A stretch of DNA of 64,000 nucleotides from Siphonodentalium dalli. Taxonomy: Eukaryota > Mollusca > Scaphopoda > Gadilida > Siphonodentaliidae. This document shows, in pieces, positions 19,872 to 31,498 of the stretch. The notes below the pieces were generated by a model. The model had not been told where the DNA came from. It was given only the letters and a program-made list of their open reading frames with translations, and made no database searches. Position 1 is the stretch's first letter, and each line of letters begins with the position of its first letter. A program made the translations under genes and the position numbers. The stretch covers positions 147,711,559-147,775,558 of the forward strand of contig CP136066.1 of assembly GCA_032622095.1 (NCBI GenBank), given 5' to 3'.

Positions 19872-19995
19872 TTAACCCTTTCTATACTAAACACTCATTG
19901 ATGAGCAGTTACGCCTTAGGAAATGAATAATAGACCATTCCAATGTAGACTTTTATGATTGAGCGGGAGAATCCATTTAGTATAGAAAGGGTTTA
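19872..19995. mobile_element. TTAA-type MITE, family B, copy 1
   Basis: TTAACCCTTTCTATACTAAA at the left is mirrored by TTTAGTATAGAAAGGGTTTA at the right; the right target has mutated from TTAA to TTTA. The element is 124 bp long. Confidence 0.8.
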
Positions 19996-20184
19996 TTCAG
20001 GAAACTTCACAGCCATGGAGAGCTGAGAAACTTGTCCCGTCGCTGGATCAGTCTACACCGCTCACTACTCTGTGACATTCATGCTTAGAACATTAGTCTT
20101 TGGCGTAGTGAAGGCATGGAGCTAGTGTCTAGTCTAGGAATAGCCTTGAATCTGAAAAATGATTATTCAAAACCTGGAAAGTGC

Positions 20185-20718
20185 TTAACCATTTCTTTAC
20201 TGCATTCTCCCTTTAAGTTATAAAAGTATACATTGGAGCGGTCTATTAGTCATCTTGAGGGATGTTCAGCAATTATGAGCAGACGGTAGAGAGACGAACA
20301 GATAGTACAAAGCAGAAGGATTCATATTAAATTGTGGGAAATGTTTAGATAAGTCCATGGCCGTTTGTTGAATAACTGAACATTCCTTATTAACCCTTTC
20401 ATGACGGGAGGAGCGCTGGTGCAGCATTAAAGATCATGTGCCAGTGTATTCTCTTATATATGCGAGTCTCCCATAGGGATGCTCTCATATATAAGAGAAT
20501 GCACTGACATACACAAGATATATAAGAGAATACACCGACTTACTGACTTAACGGTCAAGGTAAATATTGTTAGGCCGATGTATTCTCTTATATATGGGAG
20601 ACTCGCATATATTGGAGAATGCATTGGCACTGGGTTTTCGCAAAATTGCAGGAAGCTTCAGTCATGGAAGAGTTAAAGAGGACTACCCATCAATGAGCAT
20701 TTAGTAAGAAAGGGTTGA
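20185..20718. mobile_element. TTAA-type MITE, family B, copy 3, carrying a family A insertion
   Basis: The left end TTAACCATTTCTTTACTGCA and the right end TTTAGTAAGAAAGGGTTGAA belong together. Between them lie CATTGGAGCGGTCTATTAGT, as in other B copies, and a complete family A element at 20390-20676 with its own TTAA pair. Confidence 0.65.
20390..20676. mobile_element. TTAA-type hairpin MITE, family A, copy 3, nested in family B
   Basis: TTAA at 20390 and 20673. The left end is TTAACCCTTTCATGACGGGA and the right end CAGTCATGGAAGAGTTAA. Internal hairpins contain CTCTTATATATGCGAGTCTCC and a partly duplicated ATATAAGAGAATGCACTGAC segment. Confidence 0.8.
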
Positions 20719-20815
20719 ATTACCATCATGGGCTTATTATTGCCTTATGCATCATTCTCTGAGCAAATTTAATTGAAAACAAACTTGATAATTGTTTATT
20801 AAGTTTGAATGGGGT

Positions 20816-21084
20816 TTAACTCTTTCTATACTAAATACTCATTAACGGGTAGTTCTGCTAGGAAATGGTCAGATAATAAATTCAACGTCATTTGTTGAAC
20901 TTATTATCTGAACATTTCCCCAATGAATAGGAATTCTTCTGGAATTGTATTAGCTCTTTGCACATCTGTCGTCTGCTCATTTTTCCTGAAGACCCATCTA
21001 AATGAATTATAATACATTCCGATGTATACTATTATAACTGAGTGGGAAAATTTATTATGTATTATTCAGGATAGAGGAACTTAA
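20816..21084. mobile_element. TTAA-type MITE, family B, copy 4
   Basis: It starts TTAACTCTTTCTATACTAAA. The interior has an inverted pair (GGAAATGGTCAGATAATAAA at 20873 and TTATTATCTGAACATTTCCC at 20901). The right end is decayed before the TTAA at 21081. Confidence 0.5.
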
Positions 21085-21102
21085 CCCTTTCTTGGTGCAG
21101 TA

Positions 21103-21270
21103 TTAACCATTCCATGACTGGAGCTTCCTGAAAACCCTGTGCTAATGCATTCTCTTATATATGCAGGGCTCCCATAGCCTCGCATATATTAGAGAATGCA
21201 TTGCCCTAACAATATTTACATTGATCTTGTAAGCCAGTGCATTCTCTTATATATGCGAGGCTCCCTATTG
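21103..21270. mobile_element. Family A element, copy 4, truncated
   Basis: TTAACCATTCCATGACTGGA begins a family A copy with two CTCTTATATATGC hairpin arms. It stops after CTCCCTATTGGAGAC without a right terminus. Confidence 0.6.
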
Positions 21271-21661
21271 GAGACTTTTAATGGAACTTTCCACACATAT
21301 TCACTAGTGAGCTCGAGGAGCTCACGATTGCTAGGGTTCCAATTGTTGCAGAAATAGATTAATTACTAGTAGGTAGCGCTTGCCATATATGCTATAATAC
21401 ACCGGAGAATATACATTCTTTTCGCCTTTAATTGTGAAAACTATGATTAATGTCTATCAAAATGGTGTAAACATCATGGCTAAAAACTAAAAAGTATTTT
21501 GAATATAGGCTATGTAACACTGAAAGTATGACCAGATATCAAAATTTGGGTGAAAAAATAATTGCCATAGCAGCAAGCGACCGGCTCAGTCCCCGATTGG
21601 TAGAAAATATCTGCTAATAATTATTTGATTGACAGCTGTGGAAAGGTCCATTGTTTTAGCA

Positions 21662-21754
21662 GGCTAGCATTACTAAATTCACCCTCTGAGGACCTCATTC
21701 TGCTTAGGCCTCATCTTCTCTGGAAAGTATCTATTATCAAATTAACAAGTTTTT
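21662..21754. mobile_element. Family F repeat, left part of a split copy
   Basis: It ends ...AAATTAACAAGTTTTT at 21754, exactly where the intact family-F copy (minus strand near 16975) reads AACAAATTTTTATTTGG. The continuation TTTCATTTGGTTTC is found after 32220, so the two parts flank a 10.5-kb insertion. Confidence 0.6.
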
Positions 21755-23000
21755 AGCTCAACTTTACTTTGTAAAGTTTGAGCTATTGCCATCAGTTGGT
21801 GTCCGTCGTCTGTACATCCGGACGTGCGTCCATCCGTCAACAATTTCCTTTGGCTCACCTACAGGCCACATCCGATCATCACCACACTTCATATGAATTT
21901 TCTGGGTGACCTCCAGATGGGAGATATTGATATTTTTTCCCAAAATTCGATAAAAAACATGGCCGCAAGCAGCCATCTTGGATTTTGCTCTGTCATGACT
22001 AAATCCTTCCGCACACCCTACATGCCACATCCCTCATCCGATCATCACCAAACTTCATACTGATCTTTGGGGTGACCTCTAGATGGGAGCCATCGCATTT
22101 TTCAGAAATTCGTTAAAAACATGGCCACCAGCAGCCATCTTGGATTTTGCCTCGTCGCAGCCCACATTTATTGGAGAATTGTTTTGAAAAATGTGCAGGC
22201 ATTTTTTGGATCATCTCTAGATGGGAGCCATCGAATTTGAACAATTTTCATGGTGATTTCTACATGGGAGTCATCAATTATTTTCCAAAATTTGTAGAAA
22301 AACATGGCTGCCAGCGGCCATTGTGGATTTTACTTTTTGCATGACTAAATCCTTCGGCACACCCTACATGACACATCCCTCATCCAATTGTCACCAAACT
22401 TCATATGGATCTTTGGGGTGTCCACTAGATTGGAGCCATCGATTATTTCTGAATTTTTTTTTGCAGCCCACACTTATTCTGCTTAGGCCTCATCTTCTCT
22501 AGAAAGTATCTATTATTAAATTAACAAGTTTTTAGCTCAACTTTACTTTGTAGAGTTTGAGCTATTGCCATCGATTGGTGTCCATCGTCCATACATCCAG
22601 ACGTGCGTCCATCTGTCAACAATTTCCTATGGCTCACCTACAGGCCACATCCCTCATCCGATCATCACCACACGTCATATGGATTTTCGGGGTGACCTCC
22701 AGATGGGAGCCATCAATTTTTCCCCAAAATTTGATAAAAAACATGGCCGCCAGCAGCATGACTAAATCCTTCTGCACATCCTTCATGCCACATCCCTCAT
22801 CACCAAACTTCATACTGATCTTTGGTTAGGGTTAGGGTTAGGGTTAGGGTTAGGGTTAGGGTTAGGGTTAGGGGGTGACCTCTAGATGGGAGCCATCGCA
22901 TTTTTCAGAAATTCGTTAAAAAACATGGCCACCAGCAGCCATCTTGGATTTCGCCTCGCCCACATTTATTGGAGAATTGTTTTTATGTTTACCCATACCA
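21690..23000 (+). repeat. Tandem duplication, about 780-bp offset
   Basis: CTGCTTAGGCCTCATCTTCT, AACAAGTTTTTAGCTCAACT and the following gene-free blocks occur at 21690 and again at about 22480 with an offset near 779-790 bases. The duplicated segment includes flanking family F sequence as well as the 5' end of the Helitron-like element, so it arose after insertion. Confidence 0.7.
22826..22873 (+). repeat. Interstitial telomeric repeat, (TTAGGG)8
   Basis: Eight uninterrupted TTAGGG units sit between CTTTGG and GGTGACCTC. The paralogous copy near 22060 reads CTTTGGGGTGACCTC with no insertion, so 48 bp were added cleanly. TTAGGG is the telomere unit of vertebrates and of many molluscs, annelids and other invertebrates. 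Confidence 0.95.
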
Positions 23001-23051
23001 TAGTATGGTAAACATAGTGTCGTTGCCCGGATTGACCACTCGTCGTTCGTC

Positions 23052-23084
<33 letters not shown>

Positions 23085-23395
23085 ATCTGTCCGTAGACAC
23101 TTTACGAGTAATGCGATAACTCAAACATTTTCTATCCGATCGAAACCAAATTTTGTATATGGGTTTCTCAGCCCAAAATACAGATCGAGTTCGAATTTGG
23201 GTTTGATCCAAGTTTTTGTTACAGAGTTATGGCCCTTTTTCAACTTAGAATTAACGCATTCTGCCATAACTCAAACATTTTTTATTTGATTGGAACCAAA
23301 TTTGGTATGTGAGTTTCACAGCCCAAAATACAGATCGAGTCCGAATATGGGTTTGATCCGATTAACTTTAAAGGAGTTATGACCCTTTTTCGAGA
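22986..23395 (+). mobile_element. Helitron-like segment with CATACCATAGTATG hairpin
   Basis: TGTTTACCCATACCATAGTATGGTAAACA forms a 5' hairpin; it is followed by GTCTGTCTGTCTGTC and two blocks of about 115 bp with GAGTTATGGCCCTTTT and CCCAAAATACAGATCGAGT. It is similar in plan to families G and I. No 3' hairpin was found. Confidence 0.45.
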
Positions 23396-24950
23396 AAAAA
23401 AAGAAGAAAAAAATTAAAAAAAAATTATTTAGCTCCTTGCTAAATTTAGCATATACAAATATTAAATTTTGTTTGAACTTTAATAACAATAAAAAAAAAT
23501 AATAATAATAAAAACAAATTGACACTTTCATTTATTTTAGTTTTATACGATTAATTAGGTGTGATATCCTGTTTTGAAAATATGAAGATTTTATTGCAAT
23601 AGTTTCATGTAATATAATGATATCAATAAATTACCATGTGATCATCCAACATCCAGAGTATATGAGAGGATTTTTATAGATCTTGTCATTCCAAGTGAAA
23701 TCTGTTATGAAATGAGTGATGACATATGATACAGAGCTCTGGTGGGTCAAGCAAGATAAACAACACTGGTGGCTGGCTGTTTGTTTATTCTAACTGTCAA
23801 ATTGATTAATGTCAGCACAAGACTGGTGTTTTTCCTATTCTTGAAATTTCATTACAGGATGAGATAAGGGCCCCCCTCACCTATATAAGTGTCTTCTAAA
23901 TTCCATTAATTTGCTTCAAAAATAATTAACCCTTTCCAAGGTTTCCATAGACACATGCTATAATGTACATGGACTCTTCCTCATATCTCTTAATATCTAT
24001 TGGGTATCTTTGCACACTATTCACTTCTATCAATTTTGGGTATTGACTGATTAATTGATTTTTGAAAAATATATTAACCCTTCAGACACGTGCTTTCAAT
24101 TTGAAATTAAAACAACAGCTGATAGCCAATATGATTTATCTATGCAATGGGAAACAGGCAGATAAATATACATGACTATTGTAAGTGATGACTTGTTTTG
24201 AAAATCAATATGGTAGATGTTAGTATTTCCAGGAACCTTATTTTCCCATTTGTTCACATTTTCATGGTTGATTGAATTTTAGGGGCCACAGAGCACTTAG
24301 AAGATTAACATTGAAGGTTGTGGCTTTTAGTGCCCAAGCTACTTGTAAAACATTGTAATGTGTGAAACCATTCAAATGAGGGCCAACTTACTTTCTTTTA
24401 TATGAACGATTTAGTGGTCATAGGGGCCAGCATCCCCATCATATTATGTCTGTATAACATTATATAGATAATACTTTTGAATTGTATAAACTACATATAT
24501 TTTTGAAAACCATACACCCCTGTTATGAAACACTTAATCTTATTTAATACACAGGTCAGATCTGATCTTATATCTGTCCATGTTTGATAAACAAATAACT
24601 GGGGAGAATGGGGGAAGGGGGGTAATTAAAGTACCATTTTAAATACGAGATGGAATCCCCTACATATATGTCGTTCTAAGCAGTCTGGCTTGTCAACAAT
24701 TATAATTTCTCTTTAGAAGTGAATAATAAATTTTGAATATCTGGCATGTCAAAAGTGGCAAAGATAGGGATTTATCACTTTTGCTTCCAATGAGTTAACT
24801 TAAACTCCTAAGCATGTCCTCCGAAATCACTAAACCATTGGATCTCACAGTGAGAGGTCCTTGTGTGAATAGGGACAGAGTTATGAGATTTAAAACTACT
24901 CCTCCATCAACCCAAATACTTTAACCCTTTCTTAAGACAAATTATTTGAG
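23396..24950 (+). other. AT-rich sequence without recognised feature
   Basis: It contains A-rich and AAT-rich runs at 23396-23520. No gene or named repeat is recognised through 24950. Confidence 0.4.
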
Positions 24951-25952
24951 CTTTTGATTTCAAGTTGGGTACTGATATATGGATTAATTCCTGTGATCAT
25001 ATCTTTGACAAATTATCAGTTATGGCTAGTCGCTATCGCCAAGGTATGGGTTAAACATCTGCCGATCGTGATCGGCCTCTCGTTAAAATGTGCAGACATG
25101 TTTTGGATCATCTCTAGATGGGAGCCATCGAATTTGAACAATTTTCATGGTGACTTCTACATGGGAGTCATCAATTTGTTTTCCCAAATTTGTAGAAAAA
25201 CATGGCTGTCAGCGGCCATTGTGGATTTTACTCTTTGCATGACTAAATAATTCGGCACACCCTACAGGACACATCCCTTATCCAATTGTCGCCAAACTTT
25301 ATATGGATCTTTGGGGTGTCCTCCAGATTTGAGCCATCTATTATTTCTGAATTTTTTTATAAAACATGGCTGCCAGCAGCCATCTTGTATTTGTCCCCCG
25401 AAATTCCATCCGTGCGTGTGTGCATCCGGAAATGGTTTCCGGATGATAACTTTAGTTTCGGTTATTAGATCAAAAGCAAATTTCATAGGTGAGTTTATCA
25501 GACCAAAATACAGGTCAAGTTCGAATATGGGTTTGCTATGCCAATTTTTGCGAGAGTTATGGCTCTTTTTTTACTTAGAATCTTGTAATTTTCTGGTTTC
25601 CGGATGATAACTTCAGTTTGTGTGATCATATCTGAACCAAATTTGGTATGTGAGTTTATCAGCCCTATATACAGGTCAAGTTTGAATATGGGTTTGATCC
25701 GCCCATTTTTGTTGTGGCCCTTTTTCGACTTGGAATCCTGTCAATTCTGGTTTCCGGTTTCCGGTTTTCTGGTTTATCAGCTCGAGATACAAGTAAAGTT
25801 CAAATATGGGTACAATCCGCCCATTTTTGCTAGAGTTATGGCCCTTTTTTACTTAGAATCCTGTCAATTTCTGGTTTGCGGATGATAACTTTAGTTTGTG
25901 TAATCATATCTGAATCAAATTTAGTATGATAGTTTATCAGCCCAAAATATAT
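24951..25952 (+). repeat. Further family H blocks
   Basis: GGATCATCTCTAGATGGGAG, TTCATGGTGACTTCTACATG and GGCTGCCAGCAGCCATCTTG repeat the modules seen at 22190-22450. From about 25430, three to four units of about 145-150 bp with GGTTTCCGGATGATAAC and CCCATTTTTG-x-GAGTTATGGC follow, up to the foldback insertion. Confidence 0.6.
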
Positions 25953-27560
25953 AGTTAGGGAGCCCGCACATATGTTCTATTTACACTTTTGCGTACAATA
26001 GGTTTGACCCCCTAAAGTTGGTACCAATAATGGAACATTCTGAAAAACCGATTTCTTAAGTTGCGCATTCCTGGGGTTTAGGGGCCGCTGAACCCCAAAA
26101 AGTGCCAAAAATCACTTCTATTTACACTTCTGTGTACATCGATGAATTTTGGTTTGATGATACTCCTAAGTGTACTGATTAAGAAAACACAACTTAAGAA
26201 AGGGATTTTCCTGGGGTTTTCAGATAAGAAAGGGGGTCCCATGCTGAACCCCAAAACGTGATTTTTCACTTTTTTTTACACTTTCGCGTACATCCATAAT
26301 TTTTGGTCTCAAAGTACTTTGATATATACTAATTATAAAAACACAACTCAAGAAGCAACTTTTCCTGGGGTTTTAAGATAAGAAGGGGGTCATCGGGTCA
26401 CCCCTCAAAACGTAAAAAATCACTTTTATTTACATGATTGCATTCGTCCAACGTGTGTGTATGTGCACACACTCCTGGAACGTTGCACTATTACAACCAA
26501 TACATCCATAAATCGATACAATCAACTTGAGAAATATATATTCATGTTGTTTTCTGATAAGAACGAGACTTGTACCCTTAACTAATCATTGGAGCAATTA
26601 AATATGCAATTATTGGGGTCCTAACCCCTTCCGATCCCTCAAAAAATCGATTTTTACAGAACGCAGTACAAAATTTACAAAAAATCACAATTGGGATTCT
26701 AGTCATATTTCAACAAGAAATGAAAAGAACTTTGTAATGTAAGTGAGGCATATCATTACCTATGAATATTCCAAATCTCTGGAACCATAAATCTTACCTT
26801 GGCTCAAAATGGCTGCGAAAATGTCCGCCAAAATATGGAAAATGGTAAATATTGCCCCAGGGTGTCCTGCAATCGCTTACAAGTTGTGGTTGATGTACAC
26901 AATTGGCTAATATGTTTTCTATACATTGCATACTAACATGTCTGATGCACCATGGATCATTTACACTATTGTCACCACTGACATCACCAGAAATATTGGA
27001 TTTTTCTCTCACAAACTTGACATAAATATTGGCAAAAATTCACTTTTCAGGGTTCGACCATTTGTTCAAGTAAAGTGTAACTATCTTTGGATTGAAAGGT
27101 GTTTATTGTTTTGGTCTATCTTAAATGTGTCACACTGCGGTGTTTATAGACTAAATTGCTCAAGATGGCTTCCAAAATGGCAACTAAATTTGTAAAAAGT
27201 TAAAAGTTAACATATCCTGAACATTATTCTCTGCGTTATCCGAAAAAGATGGCAAATTGTGACCACTTGGTTATTGTACATGTTAGTTACAATGTAATTA
27301 ACTGACAACTACGTTCTATTATGTTTGTCCCAGTTCCGTATGGGGCATGACAAATTCATTTTAAAGTTGCAGTATGAAATTTTGCGGAGAACCTCTTTTG
27401 TGATTCTGGCCATATTATTGAAAGGAACTGGGCAGAACTTTGAGATGGAACTGAGATGAACCGTGATATGTGGGTATTCTGGCCCATTATGATAAAAATT
27501 TATCAACTGGATACAGGGTGGAAGTCAAGATGGCAGCCAGGGAGTTACTCTATGATCATA
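25953..27560 (+). repeat. Left arm of the foldback element
   Basis: The arm contains three spaced blocks with a TTTACACTT(T/C)(C/T)G-GTACAT pattern and GGAAAAGTTGC / CCTGGGGTTTT phrases, then CAAAATGGCTGC and CAAGATGGCTTCC words. Its open frame at 26926-27195 has a counterpart in the other arm but is not supported as a gene. Confidence 0.85.
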
Positions 27561-28183
27561 GATGAGGATAATAGGTAATAGACAATACAGGGAGTTATTG
27601 TATGGTCATGAATGATGTAGTGGGTATATAGGGAGTGCCCTGTTGGTAACAGTGGGACGTATATTTATATATGTTGTGGATGTGTTATCATTGGTGGTGT
27701 ATGGGGAGTAGATTTATTATCATGGATGGCGTGTATGAGTATGGCAAGTATGGAATTTATGAGTGGTCGTATGTGCGGATATTGGTATATCTGGAAGGGC
27801 TCACCATTGGTGATGTGCATATGTATACCTGGATTGACTATATGGTCATGGGTATGGCGAATAGGTATACATGTAGTGGCTGTATGGTCCATGGTGAGGT
27901 GAATATGTATACAATGCGTGACTGTATGATCGTGAATGTAGTGAATATGTATACATAGAGTGACTATATGGTCATGTGTCGGGTGTAGGTGTATACCTGG
28001 TGTTCATGCATGGTGACTCGAGGCTGTATCGTCATTTGTGGTATGTGCGGGTATAACCAAGTATGGCTGTATGATCAGGTGCAGTAGTACATGTACGTGT
28101 ATAAAGTGGGTGTCTATGTTGTCATTTGTGTGGTGTTTATGTACATATGACTGGGGTAATGGGTGGGTTGTACATATGTACCT
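27561..28183 (+). repeat. Minisatellite, plus orientation, in foldback core
   Basis: Degenerate units of about 40 bp with TATGGTCATG-, GTATATAGGG- and GTATACATGTAG-like words, GT-rich on this strand. It is the shorter of the two inverted tracts (about 620 bp against 1600 bp). Confidence 0.8.
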
Positions 28184-28270
28184 TGGGTGGCTATCGCTTT
28201 CCACAATAACTCAAGGATATGTTAATCAATAGAGAGGTCATGTCATATCGTAGAAAGCGATAGCCACCCA
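28184..28270. repeat. Central stem-loop of the foldback element
   Basis: TGGGTGGCTATCGCTTTC (28184-28201) pairs perfectly with 28253-28270 around a 51-base loop. This is the symmetry centre of the element. Confidence 0.85.
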
Positions 28271-29874
28271 TTATCACACAGTCATTACATATATACATAA
28301 ACACCACAGACATAACAATATAGTGACCCACTGTATACATGTACACCTGACCCATGATCACGGATGACCATACAGCCACGCATCACAATGCAGGCACACC
28401 GGGTATACTCCTAAACATGACCCATAACCATGTAGTCACTCCTTGTATACCCATTCATCTCACCATTGGCCATAAGGTCATCCCCTGTATACCTAGTCTC
28501 CAAACGTATGGTCAAATAGTCAATCAATATATACATCAACACCACAACAATGACCATAAAGTCACTCGCTTCATACACATACCCTCACCCATGTTACCTG
28601 GTATACTCCTTCACCTGACCTATGGCCATATAGTCATCCCGTGTGTACCTATTCAAAACATTCATACACGATCATGGTCAATCCTTGTATACATATTCAC
28701 CTCCACATTGGCCATGTCAATCCCTGTATCCCTATTTGTCACACCATAGCCGAATAGCCACTCAAGATATACTAATACACCCAGCCATGTCAGTATAGTC
28801 ACTCCATATATCCATATGCACCTCATCCATGGCCATATAGCCACTCGCTATATACACATATCCCTCGCCCATGACAATAAAGCAACACGTGTGTGTACTG
28901 GTATAACCTACACATGACGATACCGACACGAGTCACCAAACAGGAACACCAGGTACATGTATACTCATACGCCTGTCACCTCCTGTATAAATGTTCATTA
29001 CATTTATGATCATACAGTCACTACTTGTATACATACATTAACCATAGTCACTACCTGTATGCCTATTCGACACACATAGTCATATAACTACTCGATATAC
29101 ATATGCAGCTCACCCTAGACCATTGATTCACTCCAGGTATACATGTAAACCTCACTAATGGTCATTCAGCCCTTCCAGATATACAAAAAACCTGCACATA
29201 CGACCACTCAAACAATCCATACTTGCATATACACCTCACACATGACAATTCAGCAATTCACTGTATAATCATACACGCCATCCATGATAATGCAGCTAAG
29301 CCATATACACCCACCAATGATAATACATCCACGAGATAAATAAATATACATCCCACCCGTTACCACAAGGACACTCCCTATGTACCCACACGCTCGATAA
29401 TGTCCACCCAGCTTACTCAAGGTATTCATATTCAATCATGACCGTACAGTCATTCCATGTATACCTATACACATTACCCGTAACCATAAAATCACTACCT
29501 ATTTATCCACACACCCCATCCATGATCACACAGACAACACATGTACATCCCACCCATGACCTTACAGTCACTCCATATATACATAATCAACACATAGATG
29601 ACCATGTAGCTATATCCATACACCACACCAATGACCATACAGGCACACCGGGTGCACCCGTACTGGATATACACAATCATACACCATACAGTCACTACAT
29701 GCATACCGATTCACCCCACACCTGACCATGTACCTCTCCCTGTATACCTAGATGCATCTTACCATGGACAACCCACTCATAACCATATAGTCACTCATTG
29801 TATACCTACTCACATCAGTCATGACATACAATAACTCCCTGTATACCTATTCACCTCACATATGATCACAAGAG
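28271..29874 (-). repeat. Minisatellite, minus orientation, in foldback core
   Basis: Degenerate units of about 40 bp containing CCATGACCATATAGTCACTC and TGTATACCTATTCACC, the complement of the left tract. By rough count there are about 35-40 units. All open frames here are repeat-derived. Confidence 0.85.
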
Positions 29875-31498
29875 TAACTCCCTGGCTACGATCTTGGCAT
29901 CCACACTGTATCCTGTTGACATTTTTTTATCATAATGGACCAGAATAGCCAAAGATTGTGGTCCATCTCAGTTCTGTCTCAAAGTTCTGCCCATTTCCTT
30001 TCAATAAATATGGCCAAAATCACAAAAGAGGTTCTCGGCAAAATTACATACTTTAAAATGAATTTGTCATGCCCCATACGGAACTGGGACAACTGGGAAG
30101 AGAACATGTAGTTGTCAGTTAATTAACTAACACGTATAATAACTAAGTGAGTCACAATTTGCTACCTTTTCGGATAATGCAGAGAATGTTCGGGATATAT
30201 GTAAAAAATTAGCATTTTACAAATTTGGTTGCCATTTTGGAAGCCATCTTGAGCAATTTGGTCTATAAACACCGTAGTGTGACACATTTAAGATAGACCA
30301 AAATAATAAACACCTTTCAATCCAAAGATAGTTATATTTTACCTGAAAAAATGGTCCAAACCTGAAAACTGAATTTTTGCCAATATTTATGTCAAGTTTG
30401 TGAGAGAAAAATCCAATATTTTTGACGATGTCAGTGGTGAAAATAGTAACAATTAACCATGGTGCATCAGACATGTTAGTATTCAATGTATAGAATGCAG
30501 AATGGCCAATTTTATACATAAACACAACTTGTAAGCGATTGCAGGACACGCTGGTGTAATATTTACCATTTTCCATATTTTGGCGGCCATATTGGCAGCC
30601 ATTTTGAGCCAAGGTAAGAATTTTGGTTCCAGTGATTTGGAATATTCATACGTAATGATATGCCTCACTTACATTACAAAGTTCTGTTCAATTCTTGTTG
30701 AAATATGACTAGAATCCCAATTGTGATTTTTTGTGAAATTTTATACCTATTCTGTACAATCGAAGTTTTGAGGTATCAGAAGGGGTTAGGACCCCAATAA
30801 TTGCATATTTAATTGCTCCAATGATCAGTTAATATACAAAACACAAAATAAAGTTGCATTACTCAACCAGTTCCAAACAGCATGAATTGATCTAGAAGAT
30901 ATCTTATCAGAAAACGACATGAATATATATTTCTTAAGTTGATCGTATCGATTTGGGGATGTATTGGTTGTAATAGTGCAACGTTCCAGGGGTGTACGCA
31001 CATACCCACACGTTGGACGAATGCAATCATGTAAATAAAAGTGATTTTTCACGTTTTGAGGGGTGACCCGATGACCCCCTTCTTATCTTAAAACCCCAGG
31101 AAAAGTTGCTTCTTAAGTTGTGTTTTTATAATTAGTATATATCAAAGTACTTTGAGACCAAAAATTATGGATGTACGCGAAAGTGTAAAACAAAAGTGAA
31201 AAATCACGTTTTGGGGTTCAGCATGGGACCCCCTTTCTTATCTGAAAACCCCAGGAAAATCCCTTTCTTAAGTTGTGTTTTCTTAATCAGTACACTTAGG
31301 AGTATCATCAAACCAAAATTCATCGATGTAAATAGAAGTGATTTTTGGCACTTTTTGGGGTTCAGCGGCCCCTAAACCCCAGGAATGCGCAACTTAAGAA
31401 ATCGGTTTTTCAGAATGTTCCATTATTGGTACCAACTTTAGGGGGTCAAACCTTTTGTACGCAAAAGTGTAAATAGAACATATGCGGGCTCCCCAACT
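29875..31498 (-). repeat. Right arm of the foldback element
   Basis: It is the reverse complement of the left arm; for example GTCATCGGGTCACCCCTC at 26390 is matched by GAGGGGTGACCCGATGAC at 31058. A 131-residue minus-strand open frame lies at 30217-30612. It has one relative in the left arm with frame-neutral changes and noncoding-type words, so I do not annotate it as a gene. Confidence 0.85.

Larger units (their letters stand above)
25953..31498. mobile_element. 5.5-kb foldback element with inverted minisatellite core
   Basis: The ends AGTTAGGGAGCCCGCA and TGCGGGCTCCCCAACT begin inverted arms of about 1.6 kb (25953-27560 and 29875-31498), identical over long stretches by eye. Between them are degenerate minisatellites of about 40 bp in opposite orientation and a central stem-loop. 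The sequence outside the element on both sides belongs to one family H unit (CAGCCCAAAATA ... GCTCAGGTTCGAATATGGG), so the insertion is clear. A short AATA may be the target duplication. No transposase is seen, so it is non-autonomous. Confidence 0.85.

Noticed and set aside
22826-22873. Chromosome end or ancestral telomere fusion
   Set aside because: Only eight units in one orientation, embedded in a repeat whose paralogue lacks them; a fusion would show head-to-head arrays.
26926-27195. Open frame in the left foldback arm, with a 131-residue relative at 30217-30612
   Set aside because: The two versions differ without a synonymous bias, contain noncoding-type words such as CAAAATGGCTGCC and CAAGATGGCTTCC, and the left one lacks the extra N-terminal part. 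They are best explained as arms of one inverted repeat.
27665-29834. Many overlapping open frames rich in His, Thr and Tyr on both strands
   Set aside because: They follow the minisatellite period and exist on both strands with equal length; they are repeat artefacts.
27561-29874. CRISPR-like repeat array
   Set aside because: Units are degenerate with no constant repeat and no unique spacers, and the genome is clearly animal.
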